DNA of 64,000 bases, taken from Stenotrophomonas mori. Lineage in GTDB: Bacteria > Pseudomonadota > Gammaproteobacteria > Xanthomonadales > Xanthomonadaceae. The position numbers and the translations under genes are program-made. The notes under the pieces are model-generated. The model had not been told where the DNA came from. It made no database searches and worked only from the letters and a program-made list of their open reading frames with translations. Of the stretch, positions 1-10,720 are shown piece after piece (positions within the stretch are counted from its first letter, which is position 1; each line of letters opens with the position of its first letter). The stretch is taken from contig NZ_JAIKTS010000005.1 in assembly GCF_023556335.1 (NCBI RefSeq), positions 1 to 64,000 on the forward strand, written 5' to 3'.

Positions 1-94
1 GGAACCACCCGATCCCATCCCGAACTCGGAAGTGAAACGCAGCTGCGCCGATGGTAGTGTGGCTCAAGCCATGCGAGAGTAGGTCATCGCCAGG
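1..94 (+). rRNA. rrf: 5S ribosomal RNA, 3' part
   Basis: The window opens inside a 5S rRNA gene. The segment has the conserved loop text CGAACTCGGAAGTGAAACGC and then GCCGATGGTAGTGTGG, and closes with a GCCAGG 3' strand that would pair with the missing GCCTGG 5' end. The 3' end near base 94 is judged from that terminal helix. The rest of the rRNA operon should lie just upstream of the window. Confidence 0.95.
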
Positions 95-104
95 GTTTTT
101 ACCC

Positions 105-138
105 AAAAAGCCCCGCTGCTCATGCAGCGGGGCTTTTT
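105..138 (+). terminator. rRNA operon terminator
   Basis: A 15-bp perfect stem: AAAAAGCCCCGCTGC at 105-119 pairs with 124-138 across a 4-nt loop (120-123), and the 3' arm ends in five T. It lies 10 nt after the 5S end, so it is the intrinsic terminator of the rrn operon. The A-run on the 5' side would let it work in both directions. Confidence 0.9.
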
Positions 139-161
139 CCTGTCCGGAACCTGCCGGATCC

Positions 162-414
162 CTATCCCCGGCCCGCCAGCCGCAGCGTCGCCGCCTGTGC
201 CCAGCGCTCGGCGATCGCTGGCGCCGTCAGGCACACCGCCCCGGCACTCATCGTCGTCACCGCACGCTCCAGCAACTGGATGTCCGCCTCGTGCTGGCGC
301 GCCACGTGCGGATCCTCGAAAAAAATCGTCCGCTGATAACGTCAGCCAGGCATCCTGGTGCCGGGAGACGCGGGACCGGCTTGGCCGATCGTGAGGCCAG
401 GGGTTTCGTATCAA
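162..414 (-). pseudogene. Possible frameshifted gene remnant, unknown function
   Basis: On the minus strand the last 59 codons before a TAG at 162-164 read like real protein (for example EDPHVARQHEADIQLLERAV and GAVCLTAPAIAERWAQA), but an in-frame TGA at 342-344 closes this frame upstream. The plausible upstream text (ATG at 414, then HQDAWLTLSADDFF) is in another frame. The two frames meet at a run of seven T on the coding strand (319-325), so a one-base slip there would join them. I do not recognise the family. It may be the 3' remnant of a gene decayed next to the rrn operon, or chance, since GC-rich DNA often yields protein-like frames. Confidence 0.3.
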
Positions 415-1404
415 TCCAGGGTGGCCGGCGCCTGAGTGCTCCGTGTGCCGTGTGGCGTGCTGTGGAAGCGTCGCTGTAGCGATTGCCGCCCGTTGCTGCG
501 GGTGTCTGCCGCTGTATCCACCTCAGGAACGCCACGGCGCTCTTCACGAAAGGCGGCGCAATGAAAGCCGGGGCGGGTCGGGTTGGCGGGGGAGGGAGCG
601 GCGGGGCTGGCCGGCGTGACAGCGGCGCGGGAATCTCCCCTGTGCAGAAGCGCGACGGGCAGGCATGCCAGGCGGCCTGAAATCCGCCTGACCAGACGGT
701 GGTGTAGGCCCTGCATAGCGCCCGATACGTCGTGGAATCGGCTGGCCGGGGAAGCGGAGGCGTCCGCAGGAAGAGGCGACGATTCACCCTGAGCCATCTG
801 CCGTCAAAGTACGGGCGACCGATGAGCAGCAGACCCCTTTGGAGCCGCCTTTCGAGCGGTATCGCCATCGAAGAAAGCGGATTCGATGGGGATATTCCGT
901 CGTACGTTCAATCGAAAGCCGCTGTGCAGCGGGCTGAACGTCCATTGGGCCCTGCACGGAAATACCGGTGTGGGTTACCGGGAACAGGTCGGCTTTCGCG
1001 CGGATAGGGACAAGTACGCCCTGACGTATGCATGTCCAGAAGCCGGATCCGCGAATATCCAGGGCAATCGGCCGTGTCGGGTAGCCGGTGTAGTGCCCGA
1101 CAATCCGGGGAGAGGGAGGAGGGGCTTATAAGGGGGCGGCAAGTGAGCAGCCTGGCGGCTCGTGTAGGCCCCATCGCTTAGCGAGGGAGGGGGGCGGAAG
1201 TCCGTTTAGATGTCTGGATAGCGAAAGGCTGCGCGCTGGTACTAGCCTCTGCCTGAAATCATTGTGGGCCTGCCAGGGAATTGGGAGGCAGAATCAACCA
1301 GGGGGAAGAGATATATTCTTGCCCCTCTGAGTGAATCGGCTTCCTCGCAGGAAAGCGCGAGGGCAGCGCTGCCTGGAGCCCTGGAATCCGCTGTTCCCGG
1401 AAAC
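415..1404. other. Gene-free stretch downstream of the rRNA operon
   Basis: About 1 kb in which I can support no gene. Short open frames exist on both strands but show no family signature, no ribosome binding site and no consistent codon bias. The base composition is slightly lower in GC and rougher than in the rest of the window, as expected for decayed or non-coding DNA beside an rrn operon. Confidence 0.5.
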
Positions 1405-1432
1405 AAGAACGCCGGCGGAGGCCGGCGTTCTT
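1405..1432 (-). terminator. Terminator of the H-NS-like gene
   Basis: A 12-bp perfect inverted repeat: AAGAACGCCGGC at 1405-1416 pairs with 1421-1432 across a 4-nt loop. It lies 21 nt beyond the stop codon of the minus-strand H-NS-like gene. Read on the minus strand the stem is followed by a GTTTCC tail, a weak U-tract, so it probably acts as that gene's intrinsic terminator. Confidence 0.7.
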
Positions 1433-1453
1433 GAAGCGGAAAGAAATCCCGGC

Positions 1454-1828
1454 TCACTTCTCGATCAGGAATTCCTCGACCGTGCGGCCACCGGCGGTGT
1501 ACTCGGCCAGCCAGCGCGGCTGCCGGCCACGCCCGGTCCAGATATTCTCCGCATTGGCGGGATCGCGGTACTTCGGCGGCACCTTGGTGCCCTTGGTCGC
1601 GCTCTTGGCCGGTACCTTGGTGGCACGTGGTGCGCGCGTCGCCTTGACCGCCGCGCCGCTCCCGAACAGCTCCTCGATGGTGTAACCGGCCTTCTCGGCG
1701 GCCTTCACCAGCTGGCTGCGGACCTTGGAGATGGGCTGCCGCTTCGCCACCACGTTCTTGCGCTTCTGCGCGTCGCGGATAAGGGAGGCCAGCTCTTTGG
1801 CCGACAAACCTGACAGGTCGATACTCAT
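1454..1828 (-). CDS. H-NS family nucleoid protein
   Basis: A 124-residue protein of the H-NS histone-like family. Residues 1-55 are helical and charged and fit the oligomerisation domain. A lysine/alanine/proline-rich linker follows at about 60-82. The C-terminal DNA-binding domain (about 83-124) reads YRDPANAENIWTGRGRQPRW, with the GRGRQP hook that enters the minor groove of AT-rich DNA. Such proteins silence AT-rich or acquired genes and organise the chromosome. The start chosen is the ATG giving MSIDLSGLSA; the frame extends 44 codons upstream but that part is not family-like. The gene stands alone with its own terminator. Members in xanthomonads are related to XrvA-type regulators. The AT-rich leader of the fimbrial operon at 52.3 kb would be a natural target in this window, which is inference. 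Confidence 0.92.
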   Translation of the reverse strand: MSIDLSGLSAKELASLIRDAQKRKNVVAKRQPISKVRSQLVKAAEKAGYTIEELFGSGAAVKATRAPRATKVPAKSATKGTKVPPKYRDPANAENIWTGRGRQPRWLAEYTAGGRTVEEFLIEK

Positions 1829-2130
1829 CGAATCACTACTCCGGATAATGGGGATTTGAAATCGCCAATCCGTGGCCCTGCGGGAAAGGATACGGGGAAT
1901 ACCACGGTGCCTGCAAATGATATTACCTGCACCGCAGCGATTCCATGACGCCCCGTTCACGGTATCCCCGGGTCGTACCGGTCATCGGGAAGGGCGGCGG
2001 GGCACGGTAATACCCCTGAAACAAGCCGCCCTTACAGCCTGCAGGGTCATTCCCGGCAGTTGGAAATGGAAGGTTCCGAGCCGCGAGGGGCCGGTATTCC
2101 GGCCGCCCCCTGCGCTACCGGCCGGCAATA
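1829..2130. other. Intergenic region between H-NS-like gene and proS
   Basis: About 300 bp containing the promoter region of the minus-strand H-NS-like gene and the 3' side of proS. The part next to the H-NS start (1829-1950) is noticeably richer in A+T than its surroundings, which would suit autoregulation by H-NS. I see no gene and no clear terminator for proS. Confidence 0.5.
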
Positions 2131-3822
2131 TCAGCCGACGATCCGCCGCAGCACTGCGGCTCGGTCCAGATTCTCGCTTTCGGCGGCGGTGCGCGAGCGG
2201 TATTCGAACGTCCCCGCGGCCAGGCCGCGTTCCGACACCACGATGCGGTGCGGAATACCGATCAGTTCCATGTCGGCGAACATGGCGCCGGGCCGCAGGC
2301 CGCGGTCGTCCAGGGCGGCGTCGATGCCGGCCGCCTGGAATTCGGCGAGCAGCGCGTCGGCGGCGTCGCTGACCGCGGCGTCGCGTTTCGGATTGATCAC
2401 GCAGACCACCGCCTGCCAGGGAGCCATCGCCACCGGCCAGAGGATGCCGGCATCGTCGTGGTTCTGCTCGATCGCGGCGGCCACGATGCGCGAGACACCG
2501 ATGCCGTAGCAGCCCATCGCCATCACCGCGGCCTTGCCGTTCTCGTCGAGTACGGTGGCCTTGAGCGCGGCGCTGTAGGTGCGGCCCAGCTGGAACACGT
2601 GGCCGACCTCGATGCCGCGGGCGATCTTCAGTTCGCCGCCATCGCGGGCGCGGTCGCCGGCCCTGACATTGCGGATGTCGGCCACTTCCGGTTCTTCCAG
2701 GTCGCGTCCCCAGTTTACGCCGGCGAGGTGGACGCCCTTCTCGTTCGCGCCGACCACGAAGTCGGCCATCGCCGCGACGTCGCGGTCGGCGACCACGCGG
2801 ATCCCCTTGCGCGGCTGGACCGGGCCCAGGAAGCCGGGTTCGCTGCCCAGGTGGTCGACGATCTCCGCTTCGCCGGCCATGCGGAAGCCGGCCAGGCCGG
2901 GCACCTTGGCCAGCTTGATCTCGTTGACCTCGTGGTCGCCGCGCACCAGGGCCAGGACGAAGCCGTCCTCGCTCATCAGCGCCACCGACTTCACCGTGCG
3001 CTGCAGGGAGATGCCCAGCAGTGCGGCGACGTCCTCGCAGGTCTTCTGGACCGGCGTGTCCACCTTGCGCAGGGCCTCGGCGGGGGCCGGGCGGGCTCCC
3101 GGGTCGGCGGCGACCGCGGCCTCCATGTTGGCGGCGTAGTCCGAGCCGGTGGAGAACACCAGCGCGTCCTCGCCGGAGTCGGCGATCACGTGGAACTCCT
3201 GCGACGCATCACCGCCGATGGCGCCGGAGTCGGCCTGGACCATGCGGAAGTCCAGCCCGAGGCGGGTGAAGATGCGGCTGTAGGCCACCTTCATGTTTTC
3301 GTATTCGCGCACCAGGTCCGCATCGTTCAAGTGGAACGAATAGGCGTCCTTCATCAGGAATTCGCGCGAACGCATCACCCCGAAACGCGGACGGATCTCG
3401 TCGCGGAACTTGGTCTGTATCTGGTAGAAGTTCACCGGGAGCTGCTTGTAGCTGGACAGCTCTTGGCGCGCGAAGTCGGTGATGGCCTCCTCCGCGGTCG
3501 GGCTGTAGCAGTACTCCTGGTCCTTGCGGTCGCGGATCTTCAGCAGCTGGTCGCCGAACTTCGTCCAGCGCCCGCTTTCCTCCCACAGCTCCTTGGGCTG
3601 GATGGTCGGCAGCTGCAGTTCCACCGCACCGGCACGGTTCATCTCCTCGCGGACGATGGCCTCGACCTTGCGCAGCACCCGCAGTCCCAGTGGCGACCAG
3701 CCGTACAGGCCCGATGCCAGCTTGCGGACCATGCCCGAACGCAGCATCAGCTTGTGGCTGACCAGCTCGGCATCGGCCGGGGTTTCCTTGGTGGTGTGCA
3801 GGTGGAAGCGGGAAAGGCGCAT
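2131..3822 (-). CDS. proS: Proline--tRNA ligase
   Basis: Class II aminoacyl-tRNA synthetase that charges tRNA-Pro with proline in the cytoplasm. The 563-residue protein follows bacterial ProS almost throughout: [20 protein letters not shown] at the N-terminus, motif 2 in [20 protein letters not shown], the YbaK-like editing insertion in the middle, and motif 3 in the region reading [18 protein letters not shown], followed by the anticodon-binding domain. Two upstream codons (ATG at 3837) could extend it by five residues, but MRLSRF aligns with the usual family start. Length agrees with the 572 residues of the E. coli enzyme. It is transcribed alone, divergent from nothing obvious, with a small secreted-protein gene upstream on the same strand. 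Confidence 0.97.
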   Translation of the reverse strand: MRLSRFHLHTTKETPADAELVSHKLMLRSGMVRKLASGLYGWSPLGLRVLRKVEAIVREEMNRAGAVELQLPTIQPKELWEESGRWTKFGDQLLKIRDRKDQEYCYSPTAEEAITDFARQELSSYKQLPVNFYQIQTKFRDEIRPRFGVMRSREFLMKDAYSFHLNDADLVREYENMKVAYSRIFTRLGLDFRMVQADSGAIGGDASQEFHVIADSGEDALVFSTGSDYAANMEAAVAADPGARPAPAEALRKVDTPVQKTCEDVAALLGISLQRTVKSVALMSEDGFVLALVRGDHEVNEIKLAKVPGLAGFRMAGEAEIVDHLGSEPGFLGPVQPRKGIRVVADRDVAAMADFVVGANEKGVHLAGVNWGRDLEEPEVADIRNVRAGDRARDGGELKIARGIEVGHVFQLGRTYSAALKATVLDENGKAAVMAMGCYGIGVSRIVAAAIEQNHDDAGILWPVAMAPWQAVVCVINPKRDAAVSDAADALLAEFQAAGIDAALDDRGLRPGAMFADMELIGIPHRIVVSERGLAAGTFEYRSRTAAESENLDRAAVLRRIVG

Positions 3823-3898
3823 GCGGGGAGACTTCACGGAACGGCGGACCGTCTATTCTGCCAGAAGCCCCGCCGCGGCAAGCGATGCGCCTGCCGGC

Positions 3899-4279
3899 CT
3901 AGGTCGTGCAGTGGACCGCCACGGCGGCCTCGGCGAGCTGCCGGTGCGCGGCGCGCTGGGTATCGTCCAGCGGCGTGTCGGGCTTGCCGTCGCCGTCGGT
4001 GTCCTGCATCACGGGGCGGTCGCCGGCCAGCAGCTCCAGGTTCTGCCGCGCCGAGGCGCACTGCGGCGAGACCGCGTCCGCGGGCGTTTCGGCCTCGGCC
4101 GGAGCCTGGACGCCGGTGGTGGCGATATGCCGGGTTTCATAGGCCTGCCCTGTGGGCGGGCGTTCCGAATACTGGGTCACGCCATTGGCGTCCTTCCATT
4201 TGTAGAGGGGCCCGGCAAGGGCGGCGGGGACGGTGCCGGCCAGGAGCAGCAGGCAGCAGAGGGCAGGCAGGGCGCGCAT
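3899..4279 (-). CDS. DUF4124 domain-containing secreted protein
   Basis: A 126-residue exported protein of unknown function. Residues 1-22 form a signal peptide (RALPALCCLLLLAGTVPAAL then AG). Directly after it is the DUF4124 signature LYKWKDANGVTQYSERPP, a short beta-rich motif common in periplasmic proteins of gammaproteobacteria. The rest is acidic and low in complexity, with two cysteines (in SPQCASARQN and AVHCTT) that could form a disulfide. A short DTDGDGKPDT stretch resembles a calcium-binding loop, but there is only one. The gene lies just upstream of proS on the same strand with a 76-bp gap, so co-transcription is possible. Confidence 0.8.
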   Translation of the reverse strand: MRALPALCCLLLLAGTVPAALAGPLYKWKDANGVTQYSERPPTGQAYETRHIATTGVQAPAEAETPADAVSPQCASARQNLELLAGDRPVMQDTDGDGKPDTPLDDTQRAAHRQLAEAAVAVHCTT

Positions 4280-4348
4280 GGCGACTCCGGAAGGGGCGGC
4301 TGGGCGGACATCGATTGCAGCACCCGGTGACGCGGCTGGCAAGTCGAT

Positions 4349-4360
4349 TAAACTGCGGGC
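4349..4360 (+). promoter_or_regulatory. Putative -10 giving a leaderless pssA mRNA
   Basis: TAAACT at 4349-4354 fits a TANNNT -10 hexamer and is followed by GCGGGC and then the pssA ATG at 4361. A start of transcription 7 nt after the hexamer falls on the A of the ATG, and there is no Shine-Dalgarno sequence. The same arrangement precedes xerD and pncB. Confidence 0.45.
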
Positions 4361-5140
4361 ATGGACGAAACCAGACCTCCGCCGCGTTCGCGCAGCATCT
4401 ACCTGCTGCCGAACCTGTTCACCACCGCCGGCCTGTTCGCCGGCTTTTACGCCATCATCGCCGCCTCCAACGGCGATTTCGTCAACGCCAGCGTCGCCGT
4501 GTTCGTGGCCGCGGTCATGGACGGGCTGGACGGGCGCGTGGCGCGCCTGACCGGCACCAGCAGCGAATTCGGGGTGCAGTACGACTCGCTCGCGGACCTG
4601 GTGAGCTTCGGCATGGCGCCGGCGCTGGTGATGTACCACTGGGCGCTGTCGTCGCTGAAGTTCGACAGCGACGTGATGGGGCGGGTCGGCTGGCTGGCGG
4701 CCTTCCTGTACGCGGCCTGCGCGGCGCTGCGCCTGGCGCGCTTCAACACCCAGGTGGGCACCGTGGACAAGCGCTGGTTCGTCGGCCTGGCCAGCCCCGC
4801 GGCGGCGGGATTGATGATGTCCTTCGTCTGGGCGTTCGCCGACGGCGGCCTGGGCTGGAGCGGCGAGGAGCTGCGCTACGTGGCCCTGGTGGTGACGATC
4901 GTGGCCGGCCTGCTGATGGTCAGCCGGATCCGTTTCTGGAGCTTCAAGGGCGGCGGCGAAAAGGGCCCGCGTTCGGAGCGCGTGCCCTTCGTGGTGCTGG
5001 CCCTGGTGCCGATCATCATCGCCATCATGGTCGTCGACCTGCCGCGGACGCTGTTCGTGGTGGGCCTGTTGTACGCGGTTTCCGGACCGGTCATGTGGCT
5101 GTGGCAGCGCGGGCGGTCGTCCGCCGGCAAGGCGCCGTGA
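4361..5140 (+). CDS. pssA: CDP-diacylglycerol--serine O-phosphatidyltransferase
   Basis: Integral membrane enzyme that makes phosphatidylserine from CDP-diacylglycerol and L-serine, the first step to phosphatidylethanolamine. The CDP-alcohol phosphotransferase signature is complete: D54, D57-G58, A61-R62, G71, D75 and D79, in MDGLDGRVAR and GVQYDSLADL. The 259 residues hold several hydrophobic segments (about 17-36, 43-53, 93-110, 131-146, 160-178 and 205-240), as in the membrane-type PssA found in Bacillus and xanthomonads rather than the soluble E. coli type. The stop overlaps the GTG start of the next gene (GTGA), so the three genes pssA, holD-like and rimI are probably translated from one message. 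The start is the ATG at 4361, probably leaderless. Confidence 0.95.
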   Translation: MDETRPPPRSRSIYLLPNLFTTAGLFAGFYAIIAASNGDFVNASVAVFVAAVMDGLDGRVARLTGTSSEFGVQYDSLADLVSFGMAPALVMYHWALSSLKFDSDVMGRVGWLAAFLYAACAALRLARFNTQVGTVDKRWFVGLASPAAAGLMMSFVWAFADGGLGWSGEELRYVALVVTIVAGLLMVSRIRFWSFKGGGEKGPRSERVPFVVLALVPIIIAIMVVDLPRTLFVVGLLYAVSGPVMWLWQRGRSSAGKAP

Positions 5141-5610
5141 ACGCTGCCGGCGCGCCGTCGCCGTGGTCGCCGCAGCAGCAGGCGTGGCTGCAGGCCATGG
5201 GGCATGCGGTGTACCTGGAAGGCGGGGCGCTGGCGGGGCCGTGGCCATTGGCTGCCGCGCGCGGTACGCCGGCCAGGGACGTTGTCGTGGACGCCCCGGA
5301 AGCCGCGGCGCTGGACGCCGGCCGGCCAATGCGCCCGGAAGCGGTGCCGCCGCGGCGCCCGCCGCCGGCCCCCGAGGTGATGGCGCAGGCAGCGGCGTCC
5401 ACGCTGCCGGCGGCCCGGCGCGGGAGTGGACCGCGCCTGCCCGATCGCCTGCAGATCGCGCTGCTGCGGGCGTCCGGCTGCAATCCCAGCGATCCGCGGA
5501 CGCGCGAACTGATGGACAGCTGGCCGCTGGATGCGCTGCGCGCCAGCCCCGCGGCCAAACGGGCCCTGTGGCCGCAGCTGCGCGCCCTGCGGCGGAAGCA
5601 GCGGCAGTGA
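5137..5610 (+). CDS. holD: DNA polymerase III psi subunit-like protein
   Basis: A 157-residue protein I assign to HolD (psi), which links the clamp loader to the chi subunit and SSB. The C-terminal text LDALRASPAAKRALWPQLRA closely follows E. coli psi (LTDLRANPTARAALWQQICT), and the N-terminal PQQQAWLQAMGHAVYL matches psi's WQLQQLGI region, which binds the clamp loader. The middle is a proline/alanine-rich linker (about 50-95). Position supports this: in E. coli holD also lies directly upstream of rimI. The GTG start overlaps the pssA stop and its own stop overlaps the rimI GTG. Psi proteins are poorly conserved, so some annotators would call it hypothetical. The chi partner gene holC lies 5 kb away at 10207. 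Confidence 0.68.
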   Translation: MNAAGAPSPWSPQQQAWLQAMGHAVYLEGGALAGPWPLAAARGTPARDVVVDAPEAAALDAGRPMRPEAVPPRRPPPAPEVMAQAAASTLPAARRGSGPRLPDRLQIALLRASGCNPSDPRTRELMDSWPLDALRASPAAKRALWPQLRALRRKQRQ

Positions 5611-6104
5611 GTGCGGTGGCGGCGGTGCCGGCAGCGGTGCTGCGGCCCATGCACGAGGGTGACCTGGAGGCGGTGATGGCGATCGAGCTGCGCGCCTACC
5701 CCTTTCCCTGGACCCGCGGCATTTTCCAGGACTGCCTGCGCGCCGGCTACTGCGGACAGGTGCTGGTCGGCCGCGACGGCCTGCTGGGCTACGGGATGCT
5801 GAGCGTGGCCGCCGACGAAGCGCATGTCCTCAACGTCTGCATCGACCCGGCGCGCCAGTCGCACGGCCATGGGCGGCGGTTGCTGCGCGCCCTGGTACAG
5901 GAGGCGCGCGTGCGCGGCGCGGCGCGGGTGTTCCTGGAAGTGCGCCCCTCCAACACCGCGGCCATCGCGCTGTACCACAGCGAGGGCTTCAACGAGATCG
6001 GCCGCCGTCCGCGCTACTACCCGGCAACGTACGGGCGCGAGGATGCCCTGGTGATGGCGACCGAACTGGTGGACGACGACCTGCAGGCGATGCCGCCGCT
6101 GTAA
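5607..6104 (+). CDS. rimI: Ribosomal protein S18-alanine N-acetyltransferase
   Basis: GNAT-fold enzyme that acetylates the N-terminal alanine of ribosomal protein S18 using acetyl-CoA. Residues that define the family are present: RAYPFPWT (29-36) as in RimI, the acetyl-CoA loop Q84-S-H-G87-H-G89, and LEVRPSNTAAIALYHSEGF (about 110-128), which carries the catalytic glutamate region and the Y123 general acid. The end REDALVMATEL also matches RimI. I take the GTG at 5607, which overlaps the previous stop (GTGA); an internal ATG 14 codons later would remove a few N-terminal residues outside the fold. It is the last gene of the pssA-holD-rimI set; the next gene is on the opposite strand. Confidence 0.93.
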   Translation: MSAVAAVPAAVLRPMHEGDLEAVMAIELRAYPFPWTRGIFQDCLRAGYCGQVLVGRDGLLGYGMLSVAADEAHVLNVCIDPARQSHGHGRRLLRALVQEARVRGAARVFLEVRPSNTAAIALYHSEGFNEIGRRPRYYPATYGREDALVMATELVDDDLQAMPPL

Positions 6105-6146
6105 CCCAGGCGCGGCTGATGCCTCGCGGTGGCCGCCGCCCGGCGC

Positions 6147-6968
6147 TCAGGCCAGGCGCAGCGCAAGCACCCCGGCGAGGCACAGGCCGGCGCCCAGCCA
6201 GCGCTGGCGTGGCACCCGTTCGCGCAGCAGCGCCACCGAGATCAGCAGGGCGAACAGGATCGACGATTCGCGCAGTGCCGCGACCATCGCCACCGGCGCC
6301 CGGGTCATGGCCCACAGCGCCACCGCGTACGCAGCGGTGGTGCCCAGACCACCGGCCAGGCCCAGCGGCCAGTGGTGGCGGGCATGCGCCAGCGCCGCGT
6401 CCCGCCGTGAGTGCAGCACCCACAGCGGCAGCGGGAGGCCGGACAGCAGGAACAGCCACAAGGTGTAGCCCAGCGCGCTGCCGGACTGGCGTGCGCCCTG
6501 CGCGTCGACCAGGGTGTAGCCGGCGATCACCGCGGCGGTCAGCAGCGGCAGGCCGAACGCTCGCCCGCGCGCGCCCCGGGCCATGCACAGGATGCCGGCA
6601 CTGACCAGCAGCACGCCCAGCCAGGCCGTCGCCGGCAGCGGTTCGCCCAGCATGCTGGCGGCCAGCGCGACCAGCAGCGGCGCGCAGCCGCGCATTAGCG
6701 GATAGGCCAGGCTCATGTCCCCGTGCCGGTAGCAGCGGGCGACCAGGGTGTAATAGGCGACCTGCAGCAGCGTCGAGAGCGCCAGCCAGGGCCAGCTGTG
6801 GGCGGACGGCGCGGGCACGAAGGGCAGCGCGGCGGCCGCCAGCAGCGCGGCACTGCCGGTGACCAGCGCGGTGCCGAGCAGGGCGTCCGTGCCGTGCTTG
6901 ACGATGGCGTTCCAGCCGGCGTGCAGGGCGGCCGCGGCCAGGACCAGGAAGAAGAGCGAGAGCGGCAT
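6147..6968 (-). CDS. EamA/DMT-family membrane permease
   Basis: A 273-residue membrane protein with about ten hydrophobic helices, arranged as two repeats of five, as in the drug/metabolite transporter (EamA) superfamily. Features are the N-terminal PLSLFFLVLAAAALHAGWNA, the mid-protein end of repeat one (LGEPLPATAWLGVLLVSAGI) and its counterpart near the C-terminus (LRERVPRQRWLGAGLCLAGV); this paired motif is diagnostic. The first repeat starts like proteins annotated as EamA-type 4-amino-4-deoxy-arabinose flippase relatives, but the substrate cannot be inferred. No clear Shine-Dalgarno sequence precedes the chosen ATG; an ATG six codons upstream (6986) is an alternative. It follows rimI convergently and lies downstream of valS on the same strand. 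Confidence 0.85.
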   Translation of the reverse strand: MPLSLFFLVLAAAALHAGWNAIVKHGTDALLGTALVTGSAALLAAAALPFVPAPSAHSWPWLALSTLLQVAYYTLVARCYRHGDMSLAYPLMRGCAPLLVALAASMLGEPLPATAWLGVLLVSAGILCMARGARGRAFGLPLLTAAVIAGYTLVDAQGARQSGSALGYTLWLFLLSGLPLPLWVLHSRRDAALAHARHHWPLGLAGGLGTTAAYAVALWAMTRAPVAMVAALRESSILFALLISVALLRERVPRQRWLGAGLCLAGVLALRLA

Positions 6969-7060
6969 CGCCGGAAAGGATGCCATGCCGGACCGGCGGT
7001 GCGCGGCCATGGGCGCCCGCCGGCACCGTGCGCCCCAGCCGGTGGCGCACGGCACACGGG

Positions 7061-9976
<2,916 letters not shown>

Positions 9977-10007
9977 GCGGGAAACCGGGTGGCAGCGTGG
10001 GAGGGCG

Positions 10008-10196
10008 TCAGCGGCCGAAGGCGCGCTTGATCTTCTGGTCGGTGTGGTACTGGCTGACCGCGTAGGCGGCCCAGATGGCGGCCGGCACCCAGCCGATCAG
10101 GGTGATCTGCAGGACCAGGCAGACGATGCCCGAGACCGGCCGGCCGATGGTGAAGAAGGCCAGCCAGGGCAGCAGCAGGGCGATGAGCAGGCGCAT
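10008..10196 (-). CDS. YqaE/Pmp3 family membrane protein
   Basis: A 62-residue proteolipid of the UPF0057/Pmp3 family (E. coli YqaE). Two hydrophobic helices are visible: [20 protein letters not shown] (about 3-22) and a second from [20 protein letters not shown] (about 24-43), followed by a short polar tail. The LPWLAFF and GWVPAAIWA patterns are the family hallmarks. Family members sit in the inner membrane and are linked to stress and membrane potential in yeast and plants; the bacterial role is not settled. It sits between holC and valS with 10 nt to holC on the 5' side. Confidence 0.85.
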   Translation of the reverse strand: MRLLIALLLPWLAFFTIGRPVSGIVCLVLQITLIGWVPAAIWAAYAVSQYHTDQKIKRAFGR

Positions 10197-10206
10197 GGCG
10201 GGGGCC

Positions 10207-10635
10207 TTACATGTCGTGTTTGGTGAGGGTGTAGCCGGCGGCCTTGTACTGGCGCCAGCGCTCGCGCAGCGGCTCGCGGGCCGCCGGGTCGGCGGGCACC
10301 ACTTCCAGCACCCGCTCGCAGCCGCCCAGCCAGGGCTCATCGCGCAGGTTGATGACCAGCGGGCGTTCCGGCGCATCGGCGCCCGGCGCGGCGATCAGCA
10401 CGATGGCCTCCTCCTCGTCGACATCCTCGCCGACGATCTGGTGCGGGATGTAGGCGTCCGGGTCGAACGACCACAGCAGTTCGTCCAGCTCCTCGGCCTG
10501 GGCCGTGTCGCGGGCCAGCACCAGCGTGTACAGGCCGCCGTCGTTGGCCTTGCGGGCGAGCTCGCACACCAGCTTCAGGGGTTCGGCCAGGAAGCGCGGC
10601 TTGGCGATGAGGTAGAAATCGGCGCGGATGCTCAA
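10207..10635 (-). CDS. holC: DNA polymerase III subunit chi
   Basis: Chi subunit of the replicative clamp-loader complex; it binds SSB and, through psi, the clamp loader. The 142-residue protein has the family text ADFYLIAKPRF at the start, LWSFDPDAYIPHQI at about 54-67, and PLVINLRDEP at about 91-100. It starts with TTG at 10635 (TTG AGC ATC), with no better ATG nearby that keeps the conserved first strand. Its partner psi is probably encoded at 5137, so both chi and psi are in this window. It lies between pepA (85 nt upstream) and the Pmp3-like gene. Confidence 0.93.
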   Translation of the reverse strand: MSIRADFYLIAKPRFLAEPLKLVCELARKANDGGLYTLVLARDTAQAEELDELLWSFDPDAYIPHQIVGEDVDEEEAIVLIAAPGADAPERPLVINLRDEPWLGGCERVLEVVPADPAAREPLRERWRQYKAAGYTLTKHDM

Positions 10636-10720
10636 GGCGGGAAAACCGGGTCAGGAAAGGGGGCGTGGCGGGGAAGGAGCGGGGGACGCAGGCGGCCCCC
10701 GCCCCGGACCGGGCGCCGGC

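Noticed and set aside
140..1400. Several open frames of 60-200 codons downstream of 5S
   Set aside because: Biased composition (Arg/Pro/Ala), no motifs, no ribosome binding sites; only the 162-414 remnant was kept, at low confidence.
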